The translations under genes and the position numbers were made by a program. A DNA stretch of 24,745 nucleotides from NCBI GenBank assembly GCA_002497905.1, contig DAFJ01000065.1:2851-27595 (forward strand), in the 5' to 3' direction. The DNA comes from Euryarchaeota archaeon UBA251. Its GTDB lineage: Archaea; Thermoplasmatota; Poseidoniia; Poseidoniales; Thalassarchaeaceae. The notes under the pieces are model-generated. The model searched no databases. It saw only the letters and a list, made by a program, of their open reading frames with translations, and had not been told where the DNA came from. Positions 15,916 to 24,357 of the stretch are shown here, one piece after another (the stretch's first letter is position 1; each line of letters starts with the position of its first letter).

Positions 15916-17244
15916 ATGCTCACGACTGACCGAATCAAGGCACTTGATCTTACAATAGGAGTAGTAGGACTAGGCTATGTCGGCCTCCCAACCGCTTTGG
16001 GATTCCATGATGCAGGATTCAGAGTTCATGGATTAGATGTATCAGAACGCGTAATCTCTGAATTGCAGGCCGGACGTAACCCTGGAGATGACCCTACTTT
16101 CGATAATGCGATCCCAAACGATGAGCGTTGGACCGTGACGACTGAACCGAAAATTGTCATTCCTGAATGCGACGTTATCCTCGTAACCGTCCCAACTCCG
16201 GTCCAAGAAAATAAACGTCCAGACCTCCGTTTCATCCAAGCCGCTGGCGAGACTATCTTCGACCACATTGATCGAGGGAAACGTCCTGTCGTTGTTCTGG
16301 AATCAACCGTCTACCCAGGTGTTACTCGCGAGATTTGGAGCCCACTGATAGAATCTAGGGGGCTAAGTGAAGGAGTTGATCTAGATCTCGCTTACTGTCC
16401 TGAGAGATTCGTTCCAGGTGACCCAAATCATGGAGTCCGGCAGGTCCCGAGGGTTGTAGGTGCAACAGATACAGATATCGTCAAAGCATTGGCAGAGTTG
16501 TATAGCCACCTTACGGAAGGAACTGTGACTCCGGTCTCATCTATTGAGGTCGCAGAAGCAGCAAAGGTCGTTGAAAATGTCCAGAGAGATCTGAACATTG
16601 CTCTAGTGAATGAACTAGCCCTAATCTTTCCAGAAATAGGGCTAGACGTCGAAGAAGTTCTGACTGCTGCCGCTACGAAATGGAACTTTCACCGTTATAC
16701 ACCTGGAATCGGAGTCGGCGGGCACTGCATTCCAGTAGACCCATACTACTTGATTCAGAAAGCCCATTCTGCGGGCGCGCCAGTGGAACTAATCACCTCA
16801 GCACGTGAGGTAAATGCGACTATGCCGAAGCAGGTGGCTACGAGGATTATTAGACAAACTTCGGACTTAGGACGGTCTCCTTCCAGTCTGAAAATTCTGC
16901 TCCTTGGTTGGTCCTACAAGCCAGGAATAGCCGATGCCCGTGAAACACCTGCTGAATCACTTGCCAATGAACTTGTAGAACAGGGTTGTGAAATCTATGT
17001 ATGGGACCCACACATCCAAGCAGAACATCGACTTGATGGCCCATACATATGGGTCGACCAACCTGAAACATCGAAACCCGATGTTGTCATTCTATGCACT
17101 GCCCATGAAGAGATCCTTGGACTAGATTGGACCGCACTAAGGAAAAGTTCGGATCTCGGATTCCTCTATGACGGGCGCCGAGTCCTTGATGTAGAGATTC
17201 TCCATGATGCAGGATGGATTACCGGGGCAGTGGGCCGCCCCTAG
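15916..17244 (+). CDS. UDP-sugar 6-dehydrogenase, UDP-HexNAc type (WecC/WbpA/TviB-like)
   Basis: A 442-residue enzyme starting at ATG 15916, which follows GGAGGAGA (15901-15908); the frame stays open upstream into the previous gene but without family similarity. NAD-binding GVVGLGYVGLP (15-25) with Asp41 after the second strand, ESTVYPGVT (129-137), YCPERFVPGDPNH (160-172), EAAKVVENVQRD (214-225), the catalytic-Cys motif GVGGHCIPVDPYYL (266-279, Cys271) and the C-terminal GWSYKPGIADARETPAE are all present. The CPER..PGD and ESTVYPG forms are typical of UDP-GlcNAc/GalNAc/ManNAc dehydrogenases rather than plain UDP-glucose dehydrogenase, but the exact substrate is inferred. It oxidises the sugar C6 twice using NAD+, giving a uronic acid donor for the glycan made by this locus. 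It is the last gene of the + strand operon; its stop abuts that of the opposite gene. Confidence 0.93.
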   Translation: MLTTDRIKALDLTIGVVGLGYVGLPTALGFHDAGFRVHGLDVSERVISELQAGRNPGDDPTFDNAIPNDERWTVTTEPKIVIPECDVILVTVPTPVQENKRPDLRFIQAAGETIFDHIDRGKRPVVVLESTVYPGVTREIWSPLIESRGLSEGVDLDLAYCPERFVPGDPNHGVRQVPRVVGATDTDIVKALAELYSHLTEGTVTPVSSIEVAEAAKVVENVQRDLNIALVNELALIFPEIGLDVEEVLTAAATKWNFHRYTPGIGVGGHCIPVDPYYLIQKAHSAGAPVELITSAREVNATMPKQVATRIIRQTSDLGRSPSSLKILLLGWSYKPGIADARETPAESLANELVEQGCEIYVWDPHIQAEHRLDGPYIWVDQPETSKPDVVILCTAHEEILGLDWTALRKSSDLGFLYDGRRVLDVEILHDAGWITGAVGRP

Positions 17245-18405
17245 TCACTCTGTATCCGGAAAAAGGTTCCAAGTATAGAATTCAGAGTCTTCAGGAATGG
17301 GCTCTGTCGCATCTTCAATTGCTGACTGTATACTCGGACGAATCCAATCGGGAAGTAAATCGAAAGCCGGCGGATGATGTTTTACCCACCATGAGAAATC
17401 CTTCTCCTTAAGGTGATGTAGGTCTGGTACCTGATCCCAATGATTCTGCTCACCAACCCACCAGAGAGCGTGCGTAGCAGTTCGAACCGGTCGCTTGCCG
17501 AGGAAGGCTTGAATTTCCCTAGCCTCGATGTCATACGGGTGGCCAAGCATTCCATTCTTGTGAAAGCATTTCCAGCACCTCCCACACCCTGGATGCTTCG
17601 CTCGGAGACAAGAACTTACGATGTTTCCAAGACCTGCTTGTTGGACAATGTGGACGGCGGAAGCCTCCGAGATACCAGCAATAGGAAGGAGAAGGTCGAG
17701 CCCAATGCTCTCCATTAGTGGAGCCCAAGTGCGCCACCAACTGGTTTCCGAGAATTCACGATAACGATAACCATGCCAGAGGTAGGTGTTGTCTATGGGC
17801 ATACCAAGCGCAATACCTCTGAGATCAAAGTAATCTGCAAAGAGAATCAGATGAATGGCCGCCGCCATGTCCGTCGAGAACCCCGTAGGTTTCTCCCAAA
17901 ATGTTCGGATCTTCTCATGGTCCGACGTTATGCTGTGGACTCTACGCCCCCGTTTCCTTCGAAGATATTTGAATAAACGATCAGCACCATGATGCTTCAA
18001 TAGAGATTTGAAGCTCCTCCGATGATATACCAACACCGTTTCCGCGGGCATTATTTCCATGCAAGCCGTCGAATCGATGCCACCTGAAAGGGACAAACCC
18101 GGGAAATTTCCATGCTTCCGAGTTGGCACCCATCCATCCAAAATTCCCTTCACCCAGGGGGAAAGAAGAACCTCAGTTGCCACATACAAAAGATCAGGAT
18201 GTAGGTGTTCACGCCTGAAATCTCGAGGTAGTTGCCAAAACACTGACCCGAACGGCCCATTGAATACTAGTTTCTTTCGCGTAAAAGTCCAGAACCAATT
18301 TTGTGTTGGGCCCTCCAACACGACATCCATGGCCAGTTCACTAACAACGAGTCCCAAAACCTCTTCGGGGTTTTGGAATGCCTCCAGAGAGTTTTCTACC
18401 ACCAC
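17245..18405 (-). CDS. PP-loop ATP pyrophosphatase with a four-Cys cluster, substrate unknown
   Basis: A 386-residue protein beginning at GTG 18405. The PP-loop GLSLSGGIDSTACMEI (103-118, core SGGIDS) shows that it activates a substrate with ATP by adenylation, as in QueC, asparagine synthetase, NAD synthetase and sugar amidotransferases. A second characteristic element is TGFSTDMAAAIHLILFADYF (174-193). Cys266, Cys274, Cys277 and Cys280 (C-x7-C-x2-C-x2-C) resemble the zinc site near the C-terminus of QueC-type enzymes. The first 100 residues, with several Trp and a GPFGSVFW stretch, look like an extra beta-rich domain, and the tail is Trp/His-rich. Size and extra domains exclude a plain QueC. 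Its place between a sugar dehydrogenase and glycosyltransferases suggests amide or other modification of a sugar acid, but that is inference only. Confidence 0.85.
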   Translation of the reverse strand: MVVENSLEAFQNPEEVLGLVVSELAMDVVLEGPTQNWFWTFTRKKLVFNGPFGSVFWQLPRDFRREHLHPDLLYVATEVLLSPWVKGILDGWVPTRKHGNFPGLSLSGGIDSTACMEIMPAETVLVYHRRSFKSLLKHHGADRLFKYLRRKRGRRVHSITSDHEKIRTFWEKPTGFSTDMAAAIHLILFADYFDLRGIALGMPIDNTYLWHGYRYREFSETSWWRTWAPLMESIGLDLLLPIAGISEASAVHIVQQAGLGNIVSSCLRAKHPGCGRCWKCFHKNGMLGHPYDIEAREIQAFLGKRPVRTATHALWWVGEQNHWDQVPDLHHLKEKDFSWWVKHHPPAFDLLPDWIRPSIQSAIEDATEPIPEDSEFYTWNLFPDTE

Positions 18406-18408
18406 TTG

Positions 18409-18417
18409 TATAAGTAT
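18409..18417 (+). promoter_or_regulatory. Candidate TATA box of the large glycosyltransferase gene
   Basis: TATAAGTAT lies in the 52-base gap between two divergent genes. An archaeal start about 25 bases downstream would fall near 18438, leaving a leader of about 20 bases that contains GAGGG (18446-18450), 7 bases before GTG 18458. The spacing is consistent but unproven. Confidence 0.4.
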
Positions 18418-18457
18418 CTGAACTCACCGAGAACGAAGAGACAGCGAGGGATATGAG

Positions 18458-21400
18458 GTGGTGAAAATTCATCCCGCCGATTCTTCGAGATTACAGTACT
18501 TAATCCTGACAATTACTCGTAAAGATACTCTGATTGTGGATGCAACCGGAATTGCATACAAGACACTGCGCACCATAAGGAACGTACATCAAATCGACAA
18601 TAATGGTGAATTCAGAGACATACATGCGACTCACAACTTAGATGTGCTCTACATAATTGAGCAGGAGGATTATCCTGCATTAGCACATGATCTGACTACA
18701 CCTGTGATGATTCTCCTGATTCGCGAGGACGACGAGGAGATTAATACTCATCAAACGTTCAAAATTGATAGCATCAGAGACCCGACATCTAATCTCATCT
18801 ACGACCATCTAATTTGGCTCCCAGTGATGAATGATGCACCTGGACGACGCCCATACCTGCACCGGTTCCTTTACGCTCTTGGACAAAGAAAGGCACTCAT
18901 TCGTCGGATTAAATCCCAGGCCAAAAAACGTGAGTTAACTATCGCAGAGATGGAACTCCTTGCAAGGTCCCTTTCAAACCCCGGAAATTGGGAGGAGGCG
19001 TCGGATATGCACTATCGAGTATGGACATCTGCACCCGATTACAGAGACGCTGCATGGCAAGCTATTCGTACCTCGATATACACCAAACGATGGACTCAAC
19101 TACGAATACTATTGACATTGAATCCCGTGTTCATCCAATCTCAAGATATGCTCGATCGTTTAAGGAAAAAAATGAATCAACTCCCTATTCAAGAACGCAT
19201 CCAAGCTATAGAAGAGCTGTTTAGCAAGGAGGTGAATATCAAGGAATTTATGGAAGAATGGATTAGCTCGCCGCCGACATGCATCAAAGACTGGACCTCG
19301 CCGATTGCATCGATTGCGTCTGAGGATACTCCTGGTGAGCATATCGGTACAATCCACCATTACCTAATCGAATGTGGCCTAAGTAATTCAGCGGATGAAC
19401 TACAACAGAAGCACCTTGAAAATTTCACTAATCTCGATTTCATCGTGTCCTATGCATCTCGAATTGAAACACATGATCACACAACTCAACTAATCTCCGA
19501 GATAGTAAACGAGGCAGATGATCAGTCCCTCAAGGATATTATCAGAGTTATTCGACGAGTGGAGAAATTGGAAACACTCGTCGATCCAAATTTAATGAAG
19601 CGCTTCGTGAGTTCTACAGATACTCTGGAAACATGGATGATTGAATGGGCATTGAATAACAATGACAAGGATGGATTGAGAGACCTACTCTCTAAACGTC
19701 TCAAAGGGACGGTTAGTTCACTTGTAGAATCACTGAATATAGCGCGGGTAGAGAAAAATGAGGATTACATGATCACACTTCTAGAGGCGATATCCAGCGC
19801 CCCAGAAGCGATATTCGATCAGAGGTTAAGATCCACAATGTGTAAAGATATGGTGACATACTCGGACCCTTCAACAGCGCTCCGATTCTGTCTTGAATCC
19901 ATCGCCATCAACCCTCAAGACGCTGAAGCCGGCAGATGGGCGATGGAAGCCGCCGTAGGAACCGGACAATCGATGACAATTCTTGGGACCGCGGATATAG
20001 TACTCTCGATGAGGAATCGGTCTCAACATATCCCATACCACACGATTGCAATCGCGGCTGCTAGGGAAGGTAAAATCCAGTACGCAAAGGACCTCTTGAA
20101 AATCAACCGACTTAATTCCAATATCGAAGCACAACGTCTCCGAATAGGTATACGATATCATCTTGACAAGAATATGGAAGATACCCTAGAGGAGGTATCG
20201 AATACTCAAGAGAAATTCAGACAAGATCATACTATCTTGATTTACGACGGATTGGCGAATGCAGAATTAGGAAATCAAAAATTAGCACTCTCAGCAGCCG
20301 ACGCAATCCGTGACCCGAGTGAGAAGGAGGCCTTACGCCACTTGGTGCTACAACGTATTGGAAAGACGAAAATGGCCAAAACATCTCTCAAGGAACTTAT
20401 TTTGGATGGTGGCGAAGTAAAGGAAATAGACCAATGGATCAAAGATGGTTGCACGTTTTCTTCACTCGCTCCAGTCATGAAGCCAAGGAAAAAGGCGCCC
20501 AAGAGGGATAATTCCCCCTTAGTGAGTGTAATCATGACAACACATCGTTGGAACGATGCCTTTGAGATAGCTGTTAATTCCATCCTCAACCAGTCCCATG
20601 CAAATCTAGAACTCATTATCGTGGATGATGCATCCAAACCTGCAGACGTGAAGAAATACGATCGATTCCTCAAGGATAAGAGAATTATTCGGGTTCGAGA
20701 GGAAGAAAATCGAGGCACATATTCGTGCAGAAATCGTGGCCTTGAGGTAGTAAAAGGTAAGTTCGTAACATTTGCAGATTCCGATGATTGGAACCACCCT
20801 TATCGTATTGCACGGACAATCACCAGAATGGAGCAACGCGGTTTTGATTTATCCATGGGACGGTTTCTCAGGATTTCTGAAACAGGTAAAATTCAGTTCA
20901 ATGGTCAGAGGTTAACTCAATTCGCCCTAATGGGGATGATGTTTCGGACTTCTAAACTGCAGAAATTCAACCTTCGATTCGATGAACGCGCAAGATATAG
21001 CGCAGATTCTGAACTGTTTGAGAGAGCAAGCAACTTGTTCGGCACATCACGTGTTGACCGGCATGAGAAGATCGACATACTTGCGCTATTCCACTCATCT
21101 TCCCTAACAAGCTCAGGAAAGAGAGCTATCGACTGGATGGGGCCTCGCGAATCTAGAATACGTTATGTCCAAGGATATCGGCCAAAACACCGAATGATTG
21201 TGAAAAATAATCCTATCGATGTGGAGCATTTTTCTCCCCCTTGCGATGACCTCTCAGACCTCAAACTCACACATTCGATGAAGCGACTTCGAAAAGCATT
21301 CGGAACTAGTTTACACAAGAAGTCAGAGGAGATACTTTCAATCGAAGAAACCGATGATGTCCACATGTTCATGGCGACATATCCAGGTGGATTCGAGAAC

Positions 21401-22942
21401 CTCCATCGGACAATCAAGTGCCTGATGAAACAGTCAGTGCCATTCACGACCTTGACCATACACATCAATCACGATGAGGCGCCGAAGAACATACCACTTG
21501 ATCCGAGGATTAAGGTGGAATTAGCAGTAGAGGATCTCGCAGACAATGGGAAATTCGCCTACATGTCCGACAAGAAAGGATACTTCTTGACCGTAGATGA
21601 TGATCTGAAGTATCCAAGAGACTACATCGAACGTATGGTCGAGCACGTGAATCAACTAAATCGAAAGGCTGTGATTGGGTTGCATGGGGCCACTCTTCCA
21701 GCTGGACCCCCAATCTCCCGATGGTCTGAATATCTCCAGTTGAGGAGAACTCATATGTTCAATCGTCAACAATCCACATACACTCTACAGAGCATCCTAG
21801 GAACCGGTACAGTAGCATTCCACAGTTCAATTGGCCACCCTGAAATCGAAGATATGGATACTCTGCGAATGGTCGACATTCATTTCGCAAATTGGGCGAA
21901 TTCCAACAAGGTAGCAATGTATTCCTGTCCAAGGGATGAGAATTGGCTAACTGAGTTTGAATCAACGAATGAGCGAATCTGGGATCAAGTAACACAAATG
22001 ACTCAGATGCAATGGGAAATGACTAGGGCACTAAACAGGACATCTAAATGGGATTCCACCGACTCAATCACAGGAGTGAAATTGAAGCGTGGCCCCTTGA
22101 AAAGTATCGCGGATTGGCACCATCGTCAACTCGCACCTGGCATGGTATTACCCTCACTCAATAAATGGAAGCAACTTCCAGAGAATCCTAAAGTCACGAT
22201 TTACATTCCAGCCTACAATGTTGAGAATTATATCATAGATTCAGTTAATTCCGCGCTGAACCAAACCTATGACAACTTCGAAGTAAGCATACAGGAAGGT
22301 GGCTCAACAGACGGGACCCTACAATTACTGAAGCAACATTTCGGAGATCATCCGCAAGTAATTCTCACAAATGCACCATCATCGATTGGGGAAGCGACTA
22401 ATATCGCGATAAAACAAGGCTCTGGCGAACTTATCCTCCAACTCGACTCAGATGATATCCTCCATCCAGATGCAGTCAAGAAACTAGTGGAAGCGATTGG
22501 GAACGAACATGTTTGCGCATATGGGAATTTTGAACGGATTGATGAGACGGGCGAATTAATCGATAATGGATGGGAAGAGCTTGAATTCACTCGAGAACGA
22601 CTTCTGAGGGCGATGATTGTCCATCACCCGCGTATGTTTCGCAGGGATGCTTGGGAGTTCGTTGGGGGCCATGATGAATCTCTGGAGAATGCAGAGGACT
22701 ACGATTTATTCCTCCGGCTCTCCGAGGTGGGTCCAATTACTCACCTCAGAGAGATACTCTACTCATATCGCCAGTTACCTGGATCCGCATCCTCGGATTC
22801 AAGCTTGTTGGATAGGAACACTATCGATGTAGTAGAAAGAGCGATTGAACGGATTGGTTTTGCCAACCAAGTTTTCGTTGCTACCCCGAACATCAATAAT
22901 TCTAGACAGATATCCTTGTTCCCCATGATGATGAAAGATTAG
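18458..22942 (+). CDS. Three-headed glycosyltransferase with helical-repeat N-terminal half
   Basis: A 1494-residue protein starting at GTG 18458 (GTG 18461 is a possible alternative). Residues 1-130 form an unrecognised alpha/beta domain. Residues about 150-660 are helical, with TPR-like helix pairs such as STALRFCLESIAINPQDAEA. Module 1 (about 686-900) is a GT2 domain: SVIMTTHRW, IIVDDAS (Asp723, Asp724) and FADSDDW (Asp774-Asp777). Module 2 (about 967-1200) is a different GT-A-like domain: HMFMATYPGGF, FLTVDDDLKYPRDYI (Asp1047-Asp1049) and LGTGTVAFH from 1114. Module 3 (1246-1480) is a GT2 domain: VTIYIPAYNVENYI, LDSDDILHPDA (Asp1330-Asp1333) and ENAEDYDLFLRL (Glu1413, Asp1414); the usual VDDGS is QEGGS here. 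There is no signal peptide or membrane helix, so it acts on the cytoplasmic side. It may build a short repeat unit by adding several different sugars; donors are unknown. Confidence 0.93.
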   Translation: MVKIHPADSSRLQYLILTITRKDTLIVDATGIAYKTLRTIRNVHQIDNNGEFRDIHATHNLDVLYIIEQEDYPALAHDLTTPVMILLIREDDEEINTHQTFKIDSIRDPTSNLIYDHLIWLPVMNDAPGRRPYLHRFLYALGQRKALIRRIKSQAKKRELTIAEMELLARSLSNPGNWEEASDMHYRVWTSAPDYRDAAWQAIRTSIYTKRWTQLRILLTLNPVFIQSQDMLDRLRKKMNQLPIQERIQAIEELFSKEVNIKEFMEEWISSPPTCIKDWTSPIASIASEDTPGEHIGTIHHYLIECGLSNSADELQQKHLENFTNLDFIVSYASRIETHDHTTQLISEIVNEADDQSLKDIIRVIRRVEKLETLVDPNLMKRFVSSTDTLETWMIEWALNNNDKDGLRDLLSKRLKGTVSSLVESLNIARVEKNEDYMITLLEAISSAPEAIFDQRLRSTMCKDMVTYSDPSTALRFCLESIAINPQDAEAGRWAMEAAVGTGQSMTILGTADIVLSMRNRSQHIPYHTIAIAAAREGKIQYAKDLLKINRLNSNIEAQRLRIGIRYHLDKNMEDTLEEVSNTQEKFRQDHTILIYDGLANAELGNQKLALSAADAIRDPSEKEALRHLVLQRIGKTKMAKTSLKELILDGGEVKEIDQWIKDGCTFSSLAPVMKPRKKAPKRDNSPLVSVIMTTHRWNDAFEIAVNSILNQSHANLELIIVDDASKPADVKKYDRFLKDKRIIRVREEENRGTYSCRNRGLEVVKGKFVTFADSDDWNHPYRIARTITRMEQRGFDLSMGRFLRISETGKIQFNGQRLTQFALMGMMFRTSKLQKFNLRFDERARYSADSELFERASNLFGTSRVDRHEKIDILALFHSSSLTSSGKRAIDWMGPRESRIRYVQGYRPKHRMIVKNNPIDVEHFSPPCDDLSDLKLTHSMKRLRKAFGTSLHKKSEEILSIEETDDVHMFMATYPGGFENLHRTIKCLMKQSVPFTTLTIHINHDEAPKNIPLDPRIKVELAVEDLADNGKFAYMSDKKGYFLTVDDDLKYPRDYIERMVEHVNQLNRKAVIGLHGATLPAGPPISRWSEYLQLRRTHMFNRQQSTYTLQSILGTGTVAFHSSIGHPEIEDMDTLRMVDIHFANWANSNKVAMYSCPRDENWLTEFESTNERIWDQVTQMTQMQWEMTRALNRTSKWDSTDSITGVKLKRGPLKSIADWHHRQLAPGMVLPSLNKWKQLPENPKVTIYIPAYNVENYIIDSVNSALNQTYDNFEVSIQEGGSTDGTLQLLKQHFGDHPQVILTNAPSSIGEATNIAIKQGSGELILQLDSDDILHPDAVKKLVEAIGNEHVCAYGNFERIDETGELIDNGWEELEFTRERLLRAMIVHHPRMFRRDAWEFVGGHDESLENAEDYDLFLRLSEVGPITHLREILYSYRQLPGSASSDSSLLDRNTIDVVERAIERIGFANQVFVATPNINNSRQISLFPMMMKD

Positions 22943-24255
22943 GGATGAATGGATTCACTGTATGTAGATGTGATACGTTCTGCAAGTTCTTCCGCACCAT
23001 TGAGGACAGAAATTACGCTGTCTCCATCTGCTCCCGTATGATCTAACAACTCTGCAATACGATCTTCTAGAGGATCATCGGGCATCGCCACTAACCCCCA
23101 ACCTTCGTCCTTGGCGACCATGCAACGAGCCAATTGATCATCCATGCCAGTTTGCATGTTAGGGAGGAACAATGTAGGGATACTACTGGATCTCATCTCA
23201 TGAAACGAATTGTATCCACCGGCCTGTACGGAGAAGTCAAACGCCTTGAAGAAGAGTGAATTCGGATAATCGCGTATGAGGTGGACTCTCTCAAGGGCGA
23301 TATCCAAGCGATCACCCAGCATCGATTCCCCTAGGACTACATGGACATCATCGGATCTGAGAAGTGCATCGATTACTCGCCGGATATCAGAGTCGATGTC
23401 GTTAATCCGTCCTGCACCAAGTTGGACGTAAACAACGCGGGAATCCAGAGGGACTCCCAGTCGCCTTCGAGCAGCATCACGCTCCCACATCTCATCATTA
23501 TCCATCACTAGAATTGGACCTACATGCATTACGTCTACACCATGATTGACCTCTGAAGGGGCGAGAGAGACGGCATCGCCCGGATGCACAATCAAATCGA
23601 ACTTACCAATTGAGTCCACTGGGATGGAGGAGCCTTCTCGAAACATCCCTCGGCGTAACCATATCTTCTGAGGTATCGCAATGATATCCATCGAATCAAG
23701 CATACCACGATAGGGGAATGCCCCATCAAAGACGAAGGTTTTGGGGCGATGTGTTTCAAGAACCAATGTTAGCATCTCCTGAACCATCGAGTTCCATGCC
23801 TCTGAATCCATCCCATCGAATTTCTTAGGACCAGCGAGATGGTACGTGGGGAAACCCTCGGAATAGGGGATGTGAAGCGTTGGCATTGTGGTGAAGAAAA
23901 TAATCTCCACATCAGGGTCGAGACGTCTGATTCTCCTTGCGAGCGCATACATCCTAGTGAAGTGGCCAAAACCAACACCATTCGTAGGGAACAGAACCAC
24001 TGAATTGGAGGGGCCGCCCTTCAATTGAATCATCGAATCCGACATAGGACGCGGCCGACGCCCGAGCATTTCCATACCGAGAGACCAGAGTACTGCGGGT
24101 AGAGTAAATGGAAGGATTAGCAACCTAATTGGGTTTCTCGCTGCCTCAATCAAGTGGTTTCCAAGACGAAAAGAGGCAGAGTTCCGAACCCTCCAAAGTT
24201 CACGTCGGAGAACCGCTTCTCTACGATCAGGACCCTGAGGCACCTCCGCTGCCAT
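22939..24255 (-). CDS. GT-B glycosyltransferase, MurG/UGT-like
   Basis: A 438-residue protein from ATG 24255. The N-terminal 70 residues contain a basic helix and a hydrophobic stretch, NPIRLLILPFTLPAVLWSLG (41-60), which may attach it to the membrane. The first Rossmann half begins at SVVLFPTNGVGFGHFTRMYA (85-104), matching the Gly-rich acceptor-side loop of MurG, DGDG synthase and UGT enzymes (GxGH.TR). The second half begins near RVVYVQLGAGRIND (273-286) and holds FSVQAGGYNSFHEM (341-354) and the MDDQ motif (371-374), the region that usually binds the nucleotide sugar. It probably adds a sugar to a lipid carrier or glycan. Its stop codon overlaps that of the three-headed glycosyltransferase by 3 bases (the genes overlap by 4). 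It is divergent from the GT-C gene at 24358. Confidence 0.88.
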   Translation of the reverse strand: MAAEVPQGPDRREAVLRRELWRVRNSASFRLGNHLIEAARNPIRLLILPFTLPAVLWSLGMEMLGRRPRPMSDSMIQLKGGPSNSVVLFPTNGVGFGHFTRMYALARRIRRLDPDVEIIFFTTMPTLHIPYSEGFPTYHLAGPKKFDGMDSEAWNSMVQEMLTLVLETHRPKTFVFDGAFPYRGMLDSMDIIAIPQKIWLRRGMFREGSSIPVDSIGKFDLIVHPGDAVSLAPSEVNHGVDVMHVGPILVMDNDEMWERDAARRRLGVPLDSRVVYVQLGAGRINDIDSDIRRVIDALLRSDDVHVVLGESMLGDRLDIALERVHLIRDYPNSLFFKAFDFSVQAGGYNSFHEMRSSSIPTLFLPNMQTGMDDQLARCMVAKDEGWGLVAMPDDPLEDRIAELLDHTGADGDSVISVLNGAEELAERITSTYSESIHP

Positions 24256-24329
24256 GATATGACATCTAGATTCGGGGTTTCATCATTCCGTGGGAAATAA
24301 CTGCAACTGCCGCCAAAGTGGCGATTCAG

Positions 24330-24337
24330 AATAATAA
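24330..24337 (+). promoter_or_regulatory. Candidate TATA element for a leaderless GT-C gene
   Basis: AATAATAA is centred about 25 bases before ATG 24358, the distance expected if transcription starts at or next to the start codon. It lies in the 102-base divergent gap 24256-24357, which otherwise shows no clear feature. AAGGGGAG nearby is too far from the ATG (14 bases) for a good ribosome site. Confidence 0.35.
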
Positions 24338-24357
24338 GGGGAGCCTGATTCAAGCCT

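Noticed and set aside
20275..20718. A 147-codon - strand frame inside the three-headed glycosyltransferase gene
   Set aside because: It is antisense to the start of a clear GT2 module and shows no domain of its own.
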